64,000 bases of DNA from assembly GCF_028309625.1 (NCBI RefSeq), contig NZ_JAQMHR010000006.1, positions 1 to 64,000 of the forward strand, given 5' to 3'. Of this stretch, positions 33,644-41,777 are shown piece after piece. This stretch comes from Trichococcus sp. K1Tr. Lineage in GTDB: Bacteria; Bacillota; Bacilli; Lactobacillales; Aerococcaceae. Numbering within the stretch: the first letter of the stretch is position 1; each line of letters opens with the position of its first letter. The position numbers were made by a program, and so were the translations under genes. The notes below the pieces were generated by a model that saw only the letters and a list, made by a program, of their open reading frames with translations, did not search any database and was not told where the DNA came from.

Positions 33644-36367
33644 TCAGTTCCTGACTCGTTTTATGATTAGCTTCGTCGCTTCCATCAATGCGACCGCAAC
33701 CAAGGCCAAGCCTGCTGCTATACCAAACTGCACCAAACCGAAATCGGCTGGTATCGAGAAGATACCGCGTACCGCCGGCAGCAAAGTCACTGCGTACAAG
33801 GTGCTGCAGAAAGCTACAGCATAGAGCACATACTTATTTGAAAAGAAACCTGCTCCGATTGCCGTCTGGGAATTCGAACGGGCCGGAAATGTCTGCAACG
33901 TACGGGCGATGATCAAGGTGGAGAAAGCCATAGCTACGCTCAATTCATCCGAGTATCCGCGCCCGATGAATTGAGAAAGGATAACGGCTCCCCCGATCAG
34001 CACCCCACGGTAGATGACTGAAACGAGCGTGTCACCGGAGAAAATGCCCTCGTTTGGATCCCTTGGTTTGCGCGACATCACGTCAGGCTCTCCCTTCTCC
34101 ATCCCCAAAGCAATCGCGGGAATGGAATCATTGACCAAGTTGATGAACAGCAGTTGCAGAGCTGTGAACGGATTTACCCAATCCATCAGGAGCGCTGCGA
34201 TAATTGCGATGATCGCCCCCAGATTACCCGAGAAAAGATAGGCGATGGCTTTCTTGATGTTCTCATAGACGTTCCGGCCGACTCCGACCGCGCTGACGAT
34301 GGAAACAAAATTGTCATCGGTCAGTACCATTGCCGCCGCCTCTTTCGCTACATCCGTTCCGCTGCCCATGGCGATGCCGATATCCGCCTGCTTCAAAGCC
34401 GGCGCATCATTCACCCCGTCGCCCGTCATTGCGGTGACATGGCCTTTTTTCTGCCATGCGCGGACAATTCGAATTTTATTCTCGGGGGATACCCTTGCAT
34501 AGACGGATACTTGCTCTAAGATACCATCCAATTCCCGATCGCTGAGATTGTCCAGTTCTTGGCCTGTCAAAGCGAGGTCCTCCTCATCCGCAATGCCGAT
34601 GTCCCGGGCGATTGCGCGCGCCGTCGTTTTGTGATCGCCGGTGATCATCACGGTCTTTATGCCGGCCTTCTTTGCTTCCTCAACCGCAGCGTATACCGCT
34701 TCGCGAGGCGGATCGATCATCGCCATAAGGCCGACCAGGATCAGATCGTGCTCCGCATCAAAATCGACTGTGTCGTTTGCTTCCATCGGCCTATAGGCGA
34801 AAGCCAAGACACGAAGGGCACGCTCCGAGAAATGCTCATTCTGTTGCTTGATTCTGTCCAAAATTTCTTTCGTCAACGGCAATACCTCACCATCAATCAA
34901 TATTTTTGTGCTGCGCCCGAACACGACATCAGGACCGCCCTTCGTCAGCAGCAAGCGTTCGCTTTCGATCGTATGGACCGTGGACATCAGTTTCCGTTCC
35001 GAATCGAAGGGCAACTCCGCTTCGCGGGGATAGGCTTCCCGCAATGAGCCAAAGGGCTGGTTCATTTTGTTGCTGAAGGCGACCATGGCAACTTCCGTTG
35101 GATCCCCCAATTCCTGTCCTTCCGTGTTGATACTGGCATCATTGGACAAGACCGCAATCTGCATCAGTCGCTGCTCATCGAATGACCACGTCTCCGGCTG
35201 ATTGTTGAATGTACCGGGTTGACCGTTCGCCAAATAGTGGTCGACGATCGTCATCTTGTTCTGGGTCAAAGTTCCGGTTTTGTCGGTGGCGATGATGCTA
35301 GTCGATCCCAATGTTTCTACTGCAGACAGTTTGCGAATGATTGCGTTTTGCTTGGCCATTTTCTTCGTCCCGATCGAAAGGACAATCGTTACGATCGACT
35401 GCAAGGCTTCCGGAATCGCAGCAACAGCTACTGCGACAGCAAACATGAAGGCGCTCAGCATGCCTGCGCCCATATCCGTTGTGCCTTCTCCCATCATACG
35501 GACGAACTGGATACCAAAAATGAAGCCGGAAAGCGCCAGGATACCCACGCCCAATCTTTTGCTGAAATGCTCCAGATTCTTTTGCAGCGGCGTTTGCTTT
35601 GCCAGCGCATTTTCCAATAGGTTCGCCACTTTTCCGATTTCGGTGTCTTTGGCGATACCCGTTACCACGAACTCGCCCCGGCCATATACCGTCAGCGTCC
35701 CACTATGCACCATGTTGAAGCGATCCCCTATCGGCACGGAACCGTTGATATTCTTCACTTCCTTATCCGCAGGGAGGGACTCCCCGGTCAGCATCGCTTC
35801 ATCCACCTTCAGCGAACCAGCTTCAACCAAGCGGCCATCCGCAGGGACATAATCGCCGGCGTCCAAGCTGACGATATCACCGACAACCAATTCTCTTGCC
35901 GGAATAGTGAGCCGAGCGCCAGCCCTTTTTACCTTTGCCATCGGAGCGGACAGACTCTTCAAAGCATCCAGCGAGCCTTCCGCTTTCCTTGTCTGGATGA
36001 TGCTGACAATCGAATTGATCATCAAAACTGCGAAAATTATCAAGGATTCTGCTGCATGCCCCATGGCCATCTGAATTGCGGCGACAGCCAGCAACACTAA
36101 AACCATTGCATCCTTGAACGTCTCAACAAACAACTTCAGGGCCGAATCACGTTCCTTCGTCGCCAGTTCGTTGAACCCGTGCTCCGCCTGTCTGTTTTCT
36201 ACAGCCTGTTCATCGAGACCTTCCTTGGTGCTTCCTGTTTCCACAAAAATTGTATCCAGGCTTTTCTGGTAGGCCGCCAGGGAAGTCCCTTCCGGCTTGA
36301 TCTTGTGCGGATGGACCGCCTTCTGTTTTGCCTCTACTATTGTTTTGCTCATTCTTTCGTTTTCCAT
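33644..36367 (-). CDS. P-type cation ATPase, P2 type, Mn riboswitch-controlled
   Basis: A 907-residue ATPase with TGES, PEALQ in TM4, [10 protein letters not shown] with Asp362 and TGDGVNDAP. It keeps the TM4 Glu but has NLGAI in TM5 (no Glu) and NLVND in TM6, so its ion site differs from SERCA and from the other two ATPases here. The N-terminus is about 30 residues longer than usual. The start is ATG at 36365-36367, seven bases after GGAGG; the longer frame to 36424 has no such site. The yybP-ykoY riboswitch upstream makes Mn2+ efflux the most likely role. Confidence 0.92.
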   Translation of the reverse strand: MENERMSKTIVEAKQKAVHPHKIKPEGTSLAAYQKSLDTIFVETGSTKEGLDEQAVENRQAEHGFNELATKERDSALKLFVETFKDAMVLVLLAVAAIQMAMGHAAESLIIFAVLMINSIVSIIQTRKAEGSLDALKSLSAPMAKVKRAGARLTIPARELVVGDIVSLDAGDYVPADGRLVEAGSLKVDEAMLTGESLPADKEVKNINGSVPIGDRFNMVHSGTLTVYGRGEFVVTGIAKDTEIGKVANLLENALAKQTPLQKNLEHFSKRLGVGILALSGFIFGIQFVRMMGEGTTDMGAGMLSAFMFAVAVAVAAIPEALQSIVTIVLSIGTKKMAKQNAIIRKLSAVETLGSTSIIATDKTGTLTQNKMTIVDHYLANGQPGTFNNQPETWSFDEQRLMQIAVLSNDASINTEGQELGDPTEVAMVAFSNKMNQPFGSLREAYPREAELPFDSERKLMSTVHTIESERLLLTKGGPDVVFGRSTKILIDGEVLPLTKEILDRIKQQNEHFSERALRVLAFAYRPMEANDTVDFDAEHDLILVGLMAMIDPPREAVYAAVEEAKKAGIKTVMITGDHKTTARAIARDIGIADEEDLALTGQELDNLSDRELDGILEQVSVYARVSPENKIRIVRAWQKKGHVTAMTGDGVNDAPALKQADIGIAMGSGTDVAKEAAAMVLTDDNFVSIVSAVGVGRNVYENIKKAIAYLFSGNLGAIIAIIAALLMDWVNPFTALQLLFINLVNDSIPAIALGMEKGEPDVMSRKPRDPNEGIFSGDTLVSVIYRGVLIGGAVILSQFIGRGYSDELSVAMAFSTLIIARTLQTFPARSNSQTAIGAGFFSNKYVLYAVAFCSTLYAVTLLPAVRGIFSIPADFGLVQFGIAAGLALVAVALMEATKLIIKRVRN

Positions 36368-36483
36368 TTGAAAACCTCCAGTTGGATTATCTATTTTCAT
36401 CATTCCCCGTTGCATTGATTTCAACTATTGCTGCGTTAAGCTTTTTCCGATTTCATCCCCACTTTCTTCCGCAACTGAGTAAC

Positions 36484-36538
36484 AAAAAAGAGACTTACGC
36501 GCTACCGTCTTTCTCAAGAATCGGTAGGCGTAAGTCTC
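36484..36538 (-). terminator. Riboswitch-controlled terminator, copy 2
   Basis: On the minus strand GAGACTTACGC-CTACCG pairs with CGGTAG-C-GCGTAAGTCTC, a 17-bp stem with one bulged base, followed by six T residues. As in copy 1 the 5' arm contains the aptamer's terminal GAGAC. Confidence 0.88.
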
Positions 36539-36622
36539 ACTATTTAAGGTAAAACCAGCAGACCCTGTCGGATCTACTTACTGTTGGCATTACCGCAGCA
36601 TGGCTGCTAGTTACTCCCTTAC
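36535..36622 (-). promoter_or_regulatory. yybP-ykoY manganese riboswitch, copy 2
   Basis: On the minus strand GGGAGTAACTAGCAG, TGCCAACA, GTAAGTAGA, TCTGCTGG, TTACCTTAAATAGTGAGAC. The order and sequence of blocks follow copy 1 at 24457-24546 closely while the variable helices differ. It should relieve the terminator when Mn2+ is bound. Confidence 0.92.
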
Positions 36623-36823
36623 GGAAAACTTCTATTCAGTTCTTATTCAATATAAACGACGGGGAAGAAAAAAGCAAATCAAAAGTTGTTATTTGAAAAT
36701 TTGTTATTTGAAAATTTGAAAATTGTTAATTATACAGGTACCCAGGTAAAGAGTTGTGTTATCTTTTTTATTGCCATCCGTTTTCTCCAACGAACGATGA
36801 ATGAATCGGAATTTCTCAATTTT
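36623..36823. other. Intergenic region between the riboswitch and the gor gene
   Basis: It contains the promoter side of riboswitch copy 2 and a perfect tandem duplication of the 15-mer TTGTTATTTGAAAAT at 36686-36700 and 36701-36715. No gene seen. Confidence 0.5.
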
Positions 36824-38173
36824 TTATCTCATAGTCACGAATTCTTCCGCTCCAGTGGGATGGATGGCTACGGTGTTGTCGAAGTCGGCTTTTGTGGCGC
36901 CCATTTTGATGGCTACCGCGAAGCCTTGGATCATTTCATCGACGCCATAACCGATGCCATGGAGGCCGACGACTTTTTCATTTTCACCCACGCAGACCAG
37001 TTTCATCTTCACAAGCTGGCGATGGGCTGTAACAGCCGTGTACATGGATGCGAAGGTGGATTTGTATACTTTCACCTGATCAGCACCAAACTTCGCTATG
37101 GCGTCTTTTTCGCTCAATCCGATGCTGCCGATTGGCGGGTGGCTGAAGATAACGGTCGGGATGTTGTCGTAGTCCAGCTTTTCGTTTGGCTTGTTGTTGA
37201 ACAGGCGTTCCGAAAGTCTGCGTCCGGCTGCGATCGCTACCGGCGTCAGCATGTTCTTGCCGGTTACGTCCCCGACTGCATAGATGCCATCGACAGAGCT
37301 GTTCTCGTATTCGTCGACGATGATGAACTTTTTGTCGCTGACTTTCACATCCGTCGCTTCGATATTGAGACCGTCGATGTTGGCGGTCCGTCCGATGGCC
37401 CAGATGATTTTGTCGAAAACTTCCGATCTGCCGTCCTCGAGATGCAGCGTCAAAGTGCCGTCCGCATTCTTTTCGACAGCTTTCGATACGGCATGCGTGT
37501 GAAGCGTCGGACCGTCATTTTCGATTTCCTGCATCAGGCCTTCGATGATGATGTCATCGTATTTGCGCAACGGCGAATCGTAGCGGACATAAAGATGCGT
37601 ATCCACGCCCAGATTGTGCAGCACGCCGGCCAATTCGATGGCAATGTAACCCGCACCGACAACAGCGACTTTTTCCGGCAATTCGGTCCATTCGAAGAAC
37701 GTATCGGAAACGTCGCCGAGTTTCGCTCCAGGAATCCGTGGGCGGATCGGTTTTGCGCCGGTCGCAATCAGGATATGCTTGGAGCGGATCAGCTCCCCGT
37801 TCACTTTAACGGTATGGTTGTCGACGAATTTGGCGAAGCCTTCGATCACATCGACATTACGGCGTTCGAAGCCCGCTTGATAGGAATTGCGGGAGCGCTC
37901 GACGTAGGCATCCCGGTTCTTCAATAAGGTCGGGAAGTCGATTTTATGCGCGCCAGTAGCGAACCCGTAATCGGGTCCGTATTTGTGGATCGCCTCGGAT
38001 ATTTGGGATGCATACCACATGATTTTTTTCGGTACGCAACCGATGTTCACACAGGTTCCCCCCAATAAATTCCCTTCAATAACAGCTGTTTTGGCACCAT
38101 ATTCTGATGCTCGGTTCATCGTCGCAATGCCGCCGCTGCCTCCTCCGATGGCGATAAAATCATATTCCCTCAT
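36824..38173 (-). CDS. gor: Glutathione-disulfide reductase
   Basis: A 449-residue FAD- and NADPH-dependent class I disulfide reductase. The FAD motif is GGGSGG at 10-15, the redox pair Cys41/Cys46 is in [13 protein letters not shown], the NADPH Rossmann motif is [13 protein letters not shown], and the C-terminal active-site His438-Pro with Glu443 is in HPTGAEE. It reduces glutathione (or a close thiol) disulfide with NADPH in the cytoplasm. AGGAGG-type site (GGGAGGAAAAAG) before ATG. Only 33 bases separate it from the upstream C39-like gene, so it probably belongs to the chromate-transporter operon. Confidence 0.93.
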   Translation of the reverse strand: MREYDFIAIGGGSGGIATMNRASEYGAKTAVIEGNLLGGTCVNIGCVPKKIMWYASQISEAIHKYGPDYGFATGAHKIDFPTLLKNRDAYVERSRNSYQAGFERRNVDVIEGFAKFVDNHTVKVNGELIRSKHILIATGAKPIRPRIPGAKLGDVSDTFFEWTELPEKVAVVGAGYIAIELAGVLHNLGVDTHLYVRYDSPLRKYDDIIIEGLMQEIENDGPTLHTHAVSKAVEKNADGTLTLHLEDGRSEVFDKIIWAIGRTANIDGLNIEATDVKVSDKKFIIVDEYENSSVDGIYAVGDVTGKNMLTPVAIAAGRRLSERLFNNKPNEKLDYDNIPTVIFSHPPIGSIGLSEKDAIAKFGADQVKVYKSTFASMYTAVTAHRQLVKMKLVCVGENEKVVGLHGIGYGVDEMIQGFAVAIKMGATKADFDNTVAIHPTGAEEFVTMR

Positions 38174-38206
38174 CTTTTTCCTCCCAATAATAGCTATGTA
38201 TTCTAA

Positions 38207-38779
38207 TTATTTTTTTCTCTCTTCCAACCAGACACAACCGATCGTCTGCGATGCCGGCAAAATGGCCTGGTAGCGGCCGTGGTTATCGTAAGCCTTATAG
38301 TAAAGCTTTCCGTCTTCGTTGTAGCCGTAAGCATAGACGACCACCCAATGGTTCTTGTACTTGCTGTTGAACAGACGCGTCGTTCCGACTATGACAGGTA
38401 CCGGATCCGGGCGATCCAACAGGGCTGGTACGATTTTTTCCGTGATGAGGCCCGATTTTACAATCCAGTCAGGAATATCTGCCAGCAAGACTTTCAGGCC
38501 GTGTTGCACATCCCAGAAGAAGGTGCCTTTGTAGGGCATAAATTCGTCAACGACCGTCAATAAACCTGCCAGCAAGGTATCTTTATCAAGGGAATGCTTG
38601 TATTTATGCAGAACCGCATCATGGACCAGCACGGCGCTGCAATAAGTTCCGCAGATTCCCGGGCTGCCGCTGTTGATCCAACTGCGGTACTTCGCGAAGC
38701 GTGACGGTTTCAGACCGTTCCATTTCTTTGGCAAACTCTTTTTGGACTGAAGCTTTTTATCTGAATGATTTGACGTCAT
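38207..38779 (-). CDS. Papain/C39-like cysteine-peptidase-fold protein, unknown substrate
   Basis: A 190-residue protein. Candidate catalytic residues are Cys43 or Cys47 in SGSPGICGTYCSA, His144 in KNHWVVVYAYGY, and Asp165/Asn166 in YKAYDNHGRY, the order of a papain-like or C39 fold. No signal peptide or membrane segment is seen, so it would act inside the cell unless exported by another route. The start ATG at 38779 has AAAGGA seven bases upstream; the in-frame TTG/ATG seven codons earlier is less likely. Neighbours are chromate transporters upstream and gor downstream. Confidence 0.7.
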   Translation of the reverse strand: MTSNHSDKKLQSKKSLPKKWNGLKPSRFAKYRSWINSGSPGICGTYCSAVLVHDAVLHKYKHSLDKDTLLAGLLTVVDEFMPYKGTFFWDVQHGLKVLLADIPDWIVKSGLITEKIVPALLDRPDPVPVIVGTTRLFNSKYKNHWVVVYAYGYNEDGKLYYKAYDNHGRYQAILPASQTIGCVWLEERKK

Positions 38780-38833
38780 GACTAGTTCCTTTCTTGACAA
38801 AGCGAATGAGCTATCTTTTTATTATACACCCTG

Positions 38834-39397
38834 TCAACTGAAAAAATGGAAGAGGATGCTCACGGCTCCCGATACGAGTATCAGCCAAATCGAATCGATT
38901 TTTGTGGTCCGGAGCGCATACAGTGCCGCAAGGAAGATCGCCACCGCGAGGAAGTTGATTGTGATTCCGCCGATTGCTGTCCCGCCGGATTGGAATAAGG
39001 CAGCCACAAAGAGCGCCAGTCCTGCCGTAGCAATCAAAGCCACAACTGCCGGACGAAGCCCGCCGAGGATCCCCTGCATGATTTTGATGTCGCGGTACTT
39101 ATAGTAGGCCCATGCCAAAATCAGCGATAGGATGATCGAAGGCGTGACCGTACCCAGCGTCGCGATGATCGCTCCCGCAAAACCGCCCACCTTTGTGCCC
39201 ACGAAAGTCGCTGAATTGATGGCGATCGGGCCTGGCGTGATCTGCGAAATCGTGATGATGTCCGTGTATTCCTGCATCGTCAGCCAGCCCTGGTTCACGA
39301 CGATTTCATCCCGGATCAGCGGCAAGGAAGCATAGCCCCCTCCGATTGTGAATAAGCCGATCTGGAAAAAAGACCAGAATAATTGCAGATAAATCAT
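38834..39397 (-). CDS. Chromate transporter family protein, second half-size subunit
   Basis: A 187-residue ChrA half-domain with about six membrane segments and the family start FSSFFQIGLFTIGGGYASLPLI-like sequence (here WSFFQIGLFTIGGGYASLPLI), plus GPIAINSATFVG. It overlaps the first subunit by four bases (ATGA), so the two are translated together and likely form a heterodimer equivalent to full-length ChrA. Transport of chromate is the family name; the natural anion may be different. Confidence 0.9.
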   Translation of the reverse strand: MIYLQLFWSFFQIGLFTIGGGYASLPLIRDEIVVNQGWLTMQEYTDIITISQITPGPIAINSATFVGTKVGGFAGAIIATLGTVTPSIILSLILAWAYYKYRDIKIMQGILGGLRPAVVALIATAGLALFVAALFQSGGTAIGGITINFLAVAIFLAALYALRTTKIDSIWLILVSGAVSILFHFFS

Positions 39398-39972
39398 TTG
39401 CCCACCCCCATCTTCGCGCGGTAGCTCAGATTGATGAAACCGACCAGCCCTGCCAGGAAAATGATCAGGACAACGTGGACATCAAAAAAGTAAGAAGCGA
39501 TGAATGCTGAAATCAACAGTAGTGTGTTGATGATGTCCCGTTGTTTGACGACGCCGCTGACCATGCCGATGACGACATTGACGATGACTGCCGCCACACC
39601 GGCCTGCATCCCGATCATCAAAGCATCCACGATCGGATTTTCACGGAAATTCATGTAGAAATAGGATATGAGCGTGATGATGATCAGCGGCGGTGTAACC
39701 GTCCCGAAGACAGTCACCAAAGCCCCCAGCAATCCCGCCATCCGGTAGCCTACCAGAATGGACGTGTTGACGGCGATCGCACCGGGCGCGGACTGCCCTA
39801 AAGCGACCAGATCCAGCATTTCATCCGCCTCGATCCATTTGAGTTCCTCCACGAATTTCTTTTGCATCAACGGCACGATGACGTACCCGCCGCCGAAAGT
39901 GAATGCGCTCAGCACAAACGTTGATTTGAACAGCATCCAAAACAATCGGCCTGACTTTTCTTTATTTGCCAA
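39394..39972 (-). CDS. Chromate transporter family protein, first half-size subunit
   Basis: A 192-residue ChrA half-domain. FKSTFVLSAFTFGGGYVIVPLM and GQSAPGAIAVNTSILVGYRMAG are the paired ChrA signatures. It starts with TTG at 39970-39972 with GGGGGAG five bases upstream. First gene of the presumed chrA-chrA-C39-gor operon; a promoter lies about 50 bases upstream. Confidence 0.9.
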   Translation of the reverse strand: MANKEKSGRLFWMLFKSTFVLSAFTFGGGYVIVPLMQKKFVEELKWIEADEMLDLVALGQSAPGAIAVNTSILVGYRMAGLLGALVTVFGTVTPPLIIITLISYFYMNFRENPIVDALMIGMQAGVAAVIVNVVIGMVSGVVKQRDIINTLLLISAFIASYFFDVHVVLIIFLAGLVGFINLSYRAKMGVGK

Positions 39973-40017
39973 AGAATCTCCCCCACCTCTTCATTATTTT
40001 CAACCCATATACCTTTG

Positions 40018-40046
40018 ATTCTACCAAAATTGGCTTTCGATGTAAA
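40018..40046 (-). promoter_or_regulatory. Promoter of the chromate transporter operon
   Basis: On the minus strand TTTACA, a 17-base spacer, TAGAAT, about 45 bases before the TTG start at 39972. Confidence 0.6.
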
Positions 40047-40141
40047 AAGAACGATTCGGCAAATGCGCGTCCAAACTGGTCGTGGACATGATTGAGCAGC
40101 GATCATTCCAATAGGATTTTCTTAAGATTATTCAAAATAAA

Positions 40142-40169
40142 TTGAAAATGCCGGTGCTTCGTGTATAGT
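40142..40169 (+). promoter_or_regulatory. Promoter of the dedA-type gene
   Basis: TTGAAA (40142-40147), a 16-base spacer and TATAGT (40164-40169), about 40 bases before the ribosome site. Confidence 0.6.
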
Positions 40170-40221
40170 TAGATTAGAACATTGGAATAATATAGAACTA
40201 ATTTTTGAGGAGTGAATCACT

Positions 40222-40842
40222 ATCGAAGCTTGGATTCAAAGCATTATGGAGCAATTTGGCTACTTAGGTGTAGCATTTTTGATTATGATCGAAAACCTTT
40301 TTCCGCCGATCCCTTCTGAGGTCATCTTGACTTTTGGCGGGTTTATGACAACCACTACGGAGCTCAACATTCCCTTGATGATTGTCGCTGCAACAATCGG
40401 TGCAGTAGTCGGGGCTGCGATTCTTTATGGTATCGGTACCCTTTTGGATGTCGAAAGATTGGACAAAATCGTCGATAAGTACGGCAACATCCTGCGCATC
40501 ACACATGCTGATATCCACAAAGCGGATTCGTGGTTCGACCGCTATGGCTTCTGGACGGTTTTCTTCTGCCGCTTCGTGCCGTTGATCCGGAGCTTGATTT
40601 CATTGCCTGCCGGAATGGCCAACATGAACTTCGGCCTTTTCCTTCTGTTCACGACTGTCGGTACCGTCATCTGGAACACCGTCCTGATCTACCTGGGCGC
40701 GGCTGTCGGCTCGCAATGGGAAACGATCGTCCATTACATGGACATCTATTCCAATGTCGCCTACGTCATCCTTGGCATTATCGGGATCGCCGTCATCATT
40801 TGGTATATCCGCAAACGAAAACAGACCGTAAAAGCAGACTGA
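40222..40842 (+). CDS. DedA family membrane protein, apparent ATC start
   Basis: DedA/SNARE-associated family protein of 206 residues if translation begins at ATC 40222, or 198 from the ATG at 40246. It has IENLFPPIPSEVILTFGGF near the N-terminus and the FFCRFVPLIRSLISLPAG motif with the two conserved arginines. Relatives are implicated in flipping undecaprenyl phosphate or lipids and in membrane homeostasis. GAGGAG (40207-40212) is nine bases from ATC and 33 from the ATG. The residues between (EAWIQSI) resemble the usual N-terminus of such proteins. No ATG, GTG or TTG lies in this gap in frame, so a non-canonical start is likely. Confidence 0.88.
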   Translation: MEAWIQSIMEQFGYLGVAFLIMIENLFPPIPSEVILTFGGFMTTTTELNIPLMIVAATIGAVVGAAILYGIGTLLDVERLDKIVDKYGNILRITHADIHKADSWFDRYGFWTVFFCRFVPLIRSLISLPAGMANMNFGLFLLFTTVGTVIWNTVLIYLGAAVGSQWETIVHYMDIYSNVAYVILGIIGIAVIIWYIRKRKQTVKAD

Positions 40843-40850
40843 TAAGCCTG

Positions 40851-40882
40851 GCCATCCTCCATTTGGAAGATGGCTTTTTTTG
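40851..40882 (+). terminator. Terminator of the dedA-type gene
   Basis: GCCATCCTCC, loop, GGAAGATGGC, then TTTTTTTG. Confidence 0.88.
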
Positions 40883-40890
40883 ATTTTTGA

Positions 40891-41067
40891 ATGATATATC
40901 ATATAGTTCTTGTAAGAAAACAGAACCGGATAGGCAGTTTGCCCGAACCGTTACAAGTATTAGGCAAGGAAGCCATCGACTTCAATCGAGGGGAGGAATT
41001 GCGGTTCTGGATTCAGGCTACATTTAGTTGGCTCGAAAACAGGGGATTTCTCAAAAATTCTTGTTGA
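40891..41067 (+). CDS. Short hypothetical frame next to the IS element, doubtful
   Basis: A 58-codon frame ending in FWIQATFSWLENRGFLKNSC. It has no ribosome site and begins just after the dedA terminator. It could be the stump of a gene cut by the IS200/IS605 insertion or a chance frame. I recognise no family. Confidence 0.25.
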   Translation: MIYHIVLVRKQNRIGSLPEPLQVLGKEAIDFNRGEELRFWIQATFSWLENRGFLKNSC

Positions 41068-41151
41068 CACACCTATAGTACCCCAAAATCAAGGTAGTTA
41101 ATTATTTAACAAATTACTCATATACGGTACAATAAACTTAACAGAACGGTT

Positions 41152-41561
41152 GTGGCACCAGTGGTTAAAGAGACATACACCCATAAAAAAGGGATCGTCT
41201 ATAAGAATCAGTTCCATATTGTCTTCTGTCCGAAATATCGCCGCCCGGTTTTGGTGGATGACATAGCGGAACGCTTGAAAGAAGTCCTTTATGAGATTGC
41301 AACAGAAAAGGGTTTGGAATAAAAGCCCTTGAGATTATGCCGGACCATGTGCATCTCTTCATCGATTTCGATCCACGTTTGTTACTACATAAAATCATTA
41401 AGGATTTCAAGGGACAGTCTGCCAGTATCCTGCGCAAAGAATTACCATCTCTGAAATCGCGCTTGCCGAGCCTCTGGATCCGCAGTTATTTCTCAAGTTC
41501 CATTGGACATATCGACGAGGAAACAATCCAAAAATATATCGAAAACCAAAAGAATGTCTGA
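41152..41561 (+). pseudogene. tnpA: TnpA, IS200/IS605 Y1 transposase, frameshifted
   Basis: The 5' part (GTG at 41152 to TAA at 41320) reads HKKGIVYKNQFHIVFCPKYRR, a clear TnpA start. From 41313 the -1 frame continues with GIKALEIMPDHVHLFIDFDP and ends YIENQKNV at a TGA (41559-41561). HVH is the metal-binding HUH motif and the final YIENQK holds the catalytic tyrosine. Loss of one A in GGAAATAAAAG would give exactly this break. As it stands the element cannot make an ordinary full-length TnpA. Confidence 0.88.
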
Positions 41562-41777
41562 ACAAAATGCGTATCCTATCTTTAGAAGGCAATCGAAGCT
41601 TTTTCCCAGCCAAAGAAAGCCTATTCAAATTTAGCAACATACTACGACCTTAGGTCTCTTTCTTTCAAATGATGCACCTGTATGCTAGTCCAAACCAATC
41701 CTTCCGCTGTCCGATCCAACCGCTGAAACTGCACGAGAGACCGTCGGTGGAACGACGACTAAAGGAGCTGAACCCGG

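Noticed and set aside
41290-41345. Programmed -1 frameshift in tnpA at A-AAG-GGT
   Set aside because: The heptamer fits the slippery pattern and the shift direction is right, but no stimulatory structure was seen, IS200-type tnpA is normally one frame, and loss of one A explains the break more simply.
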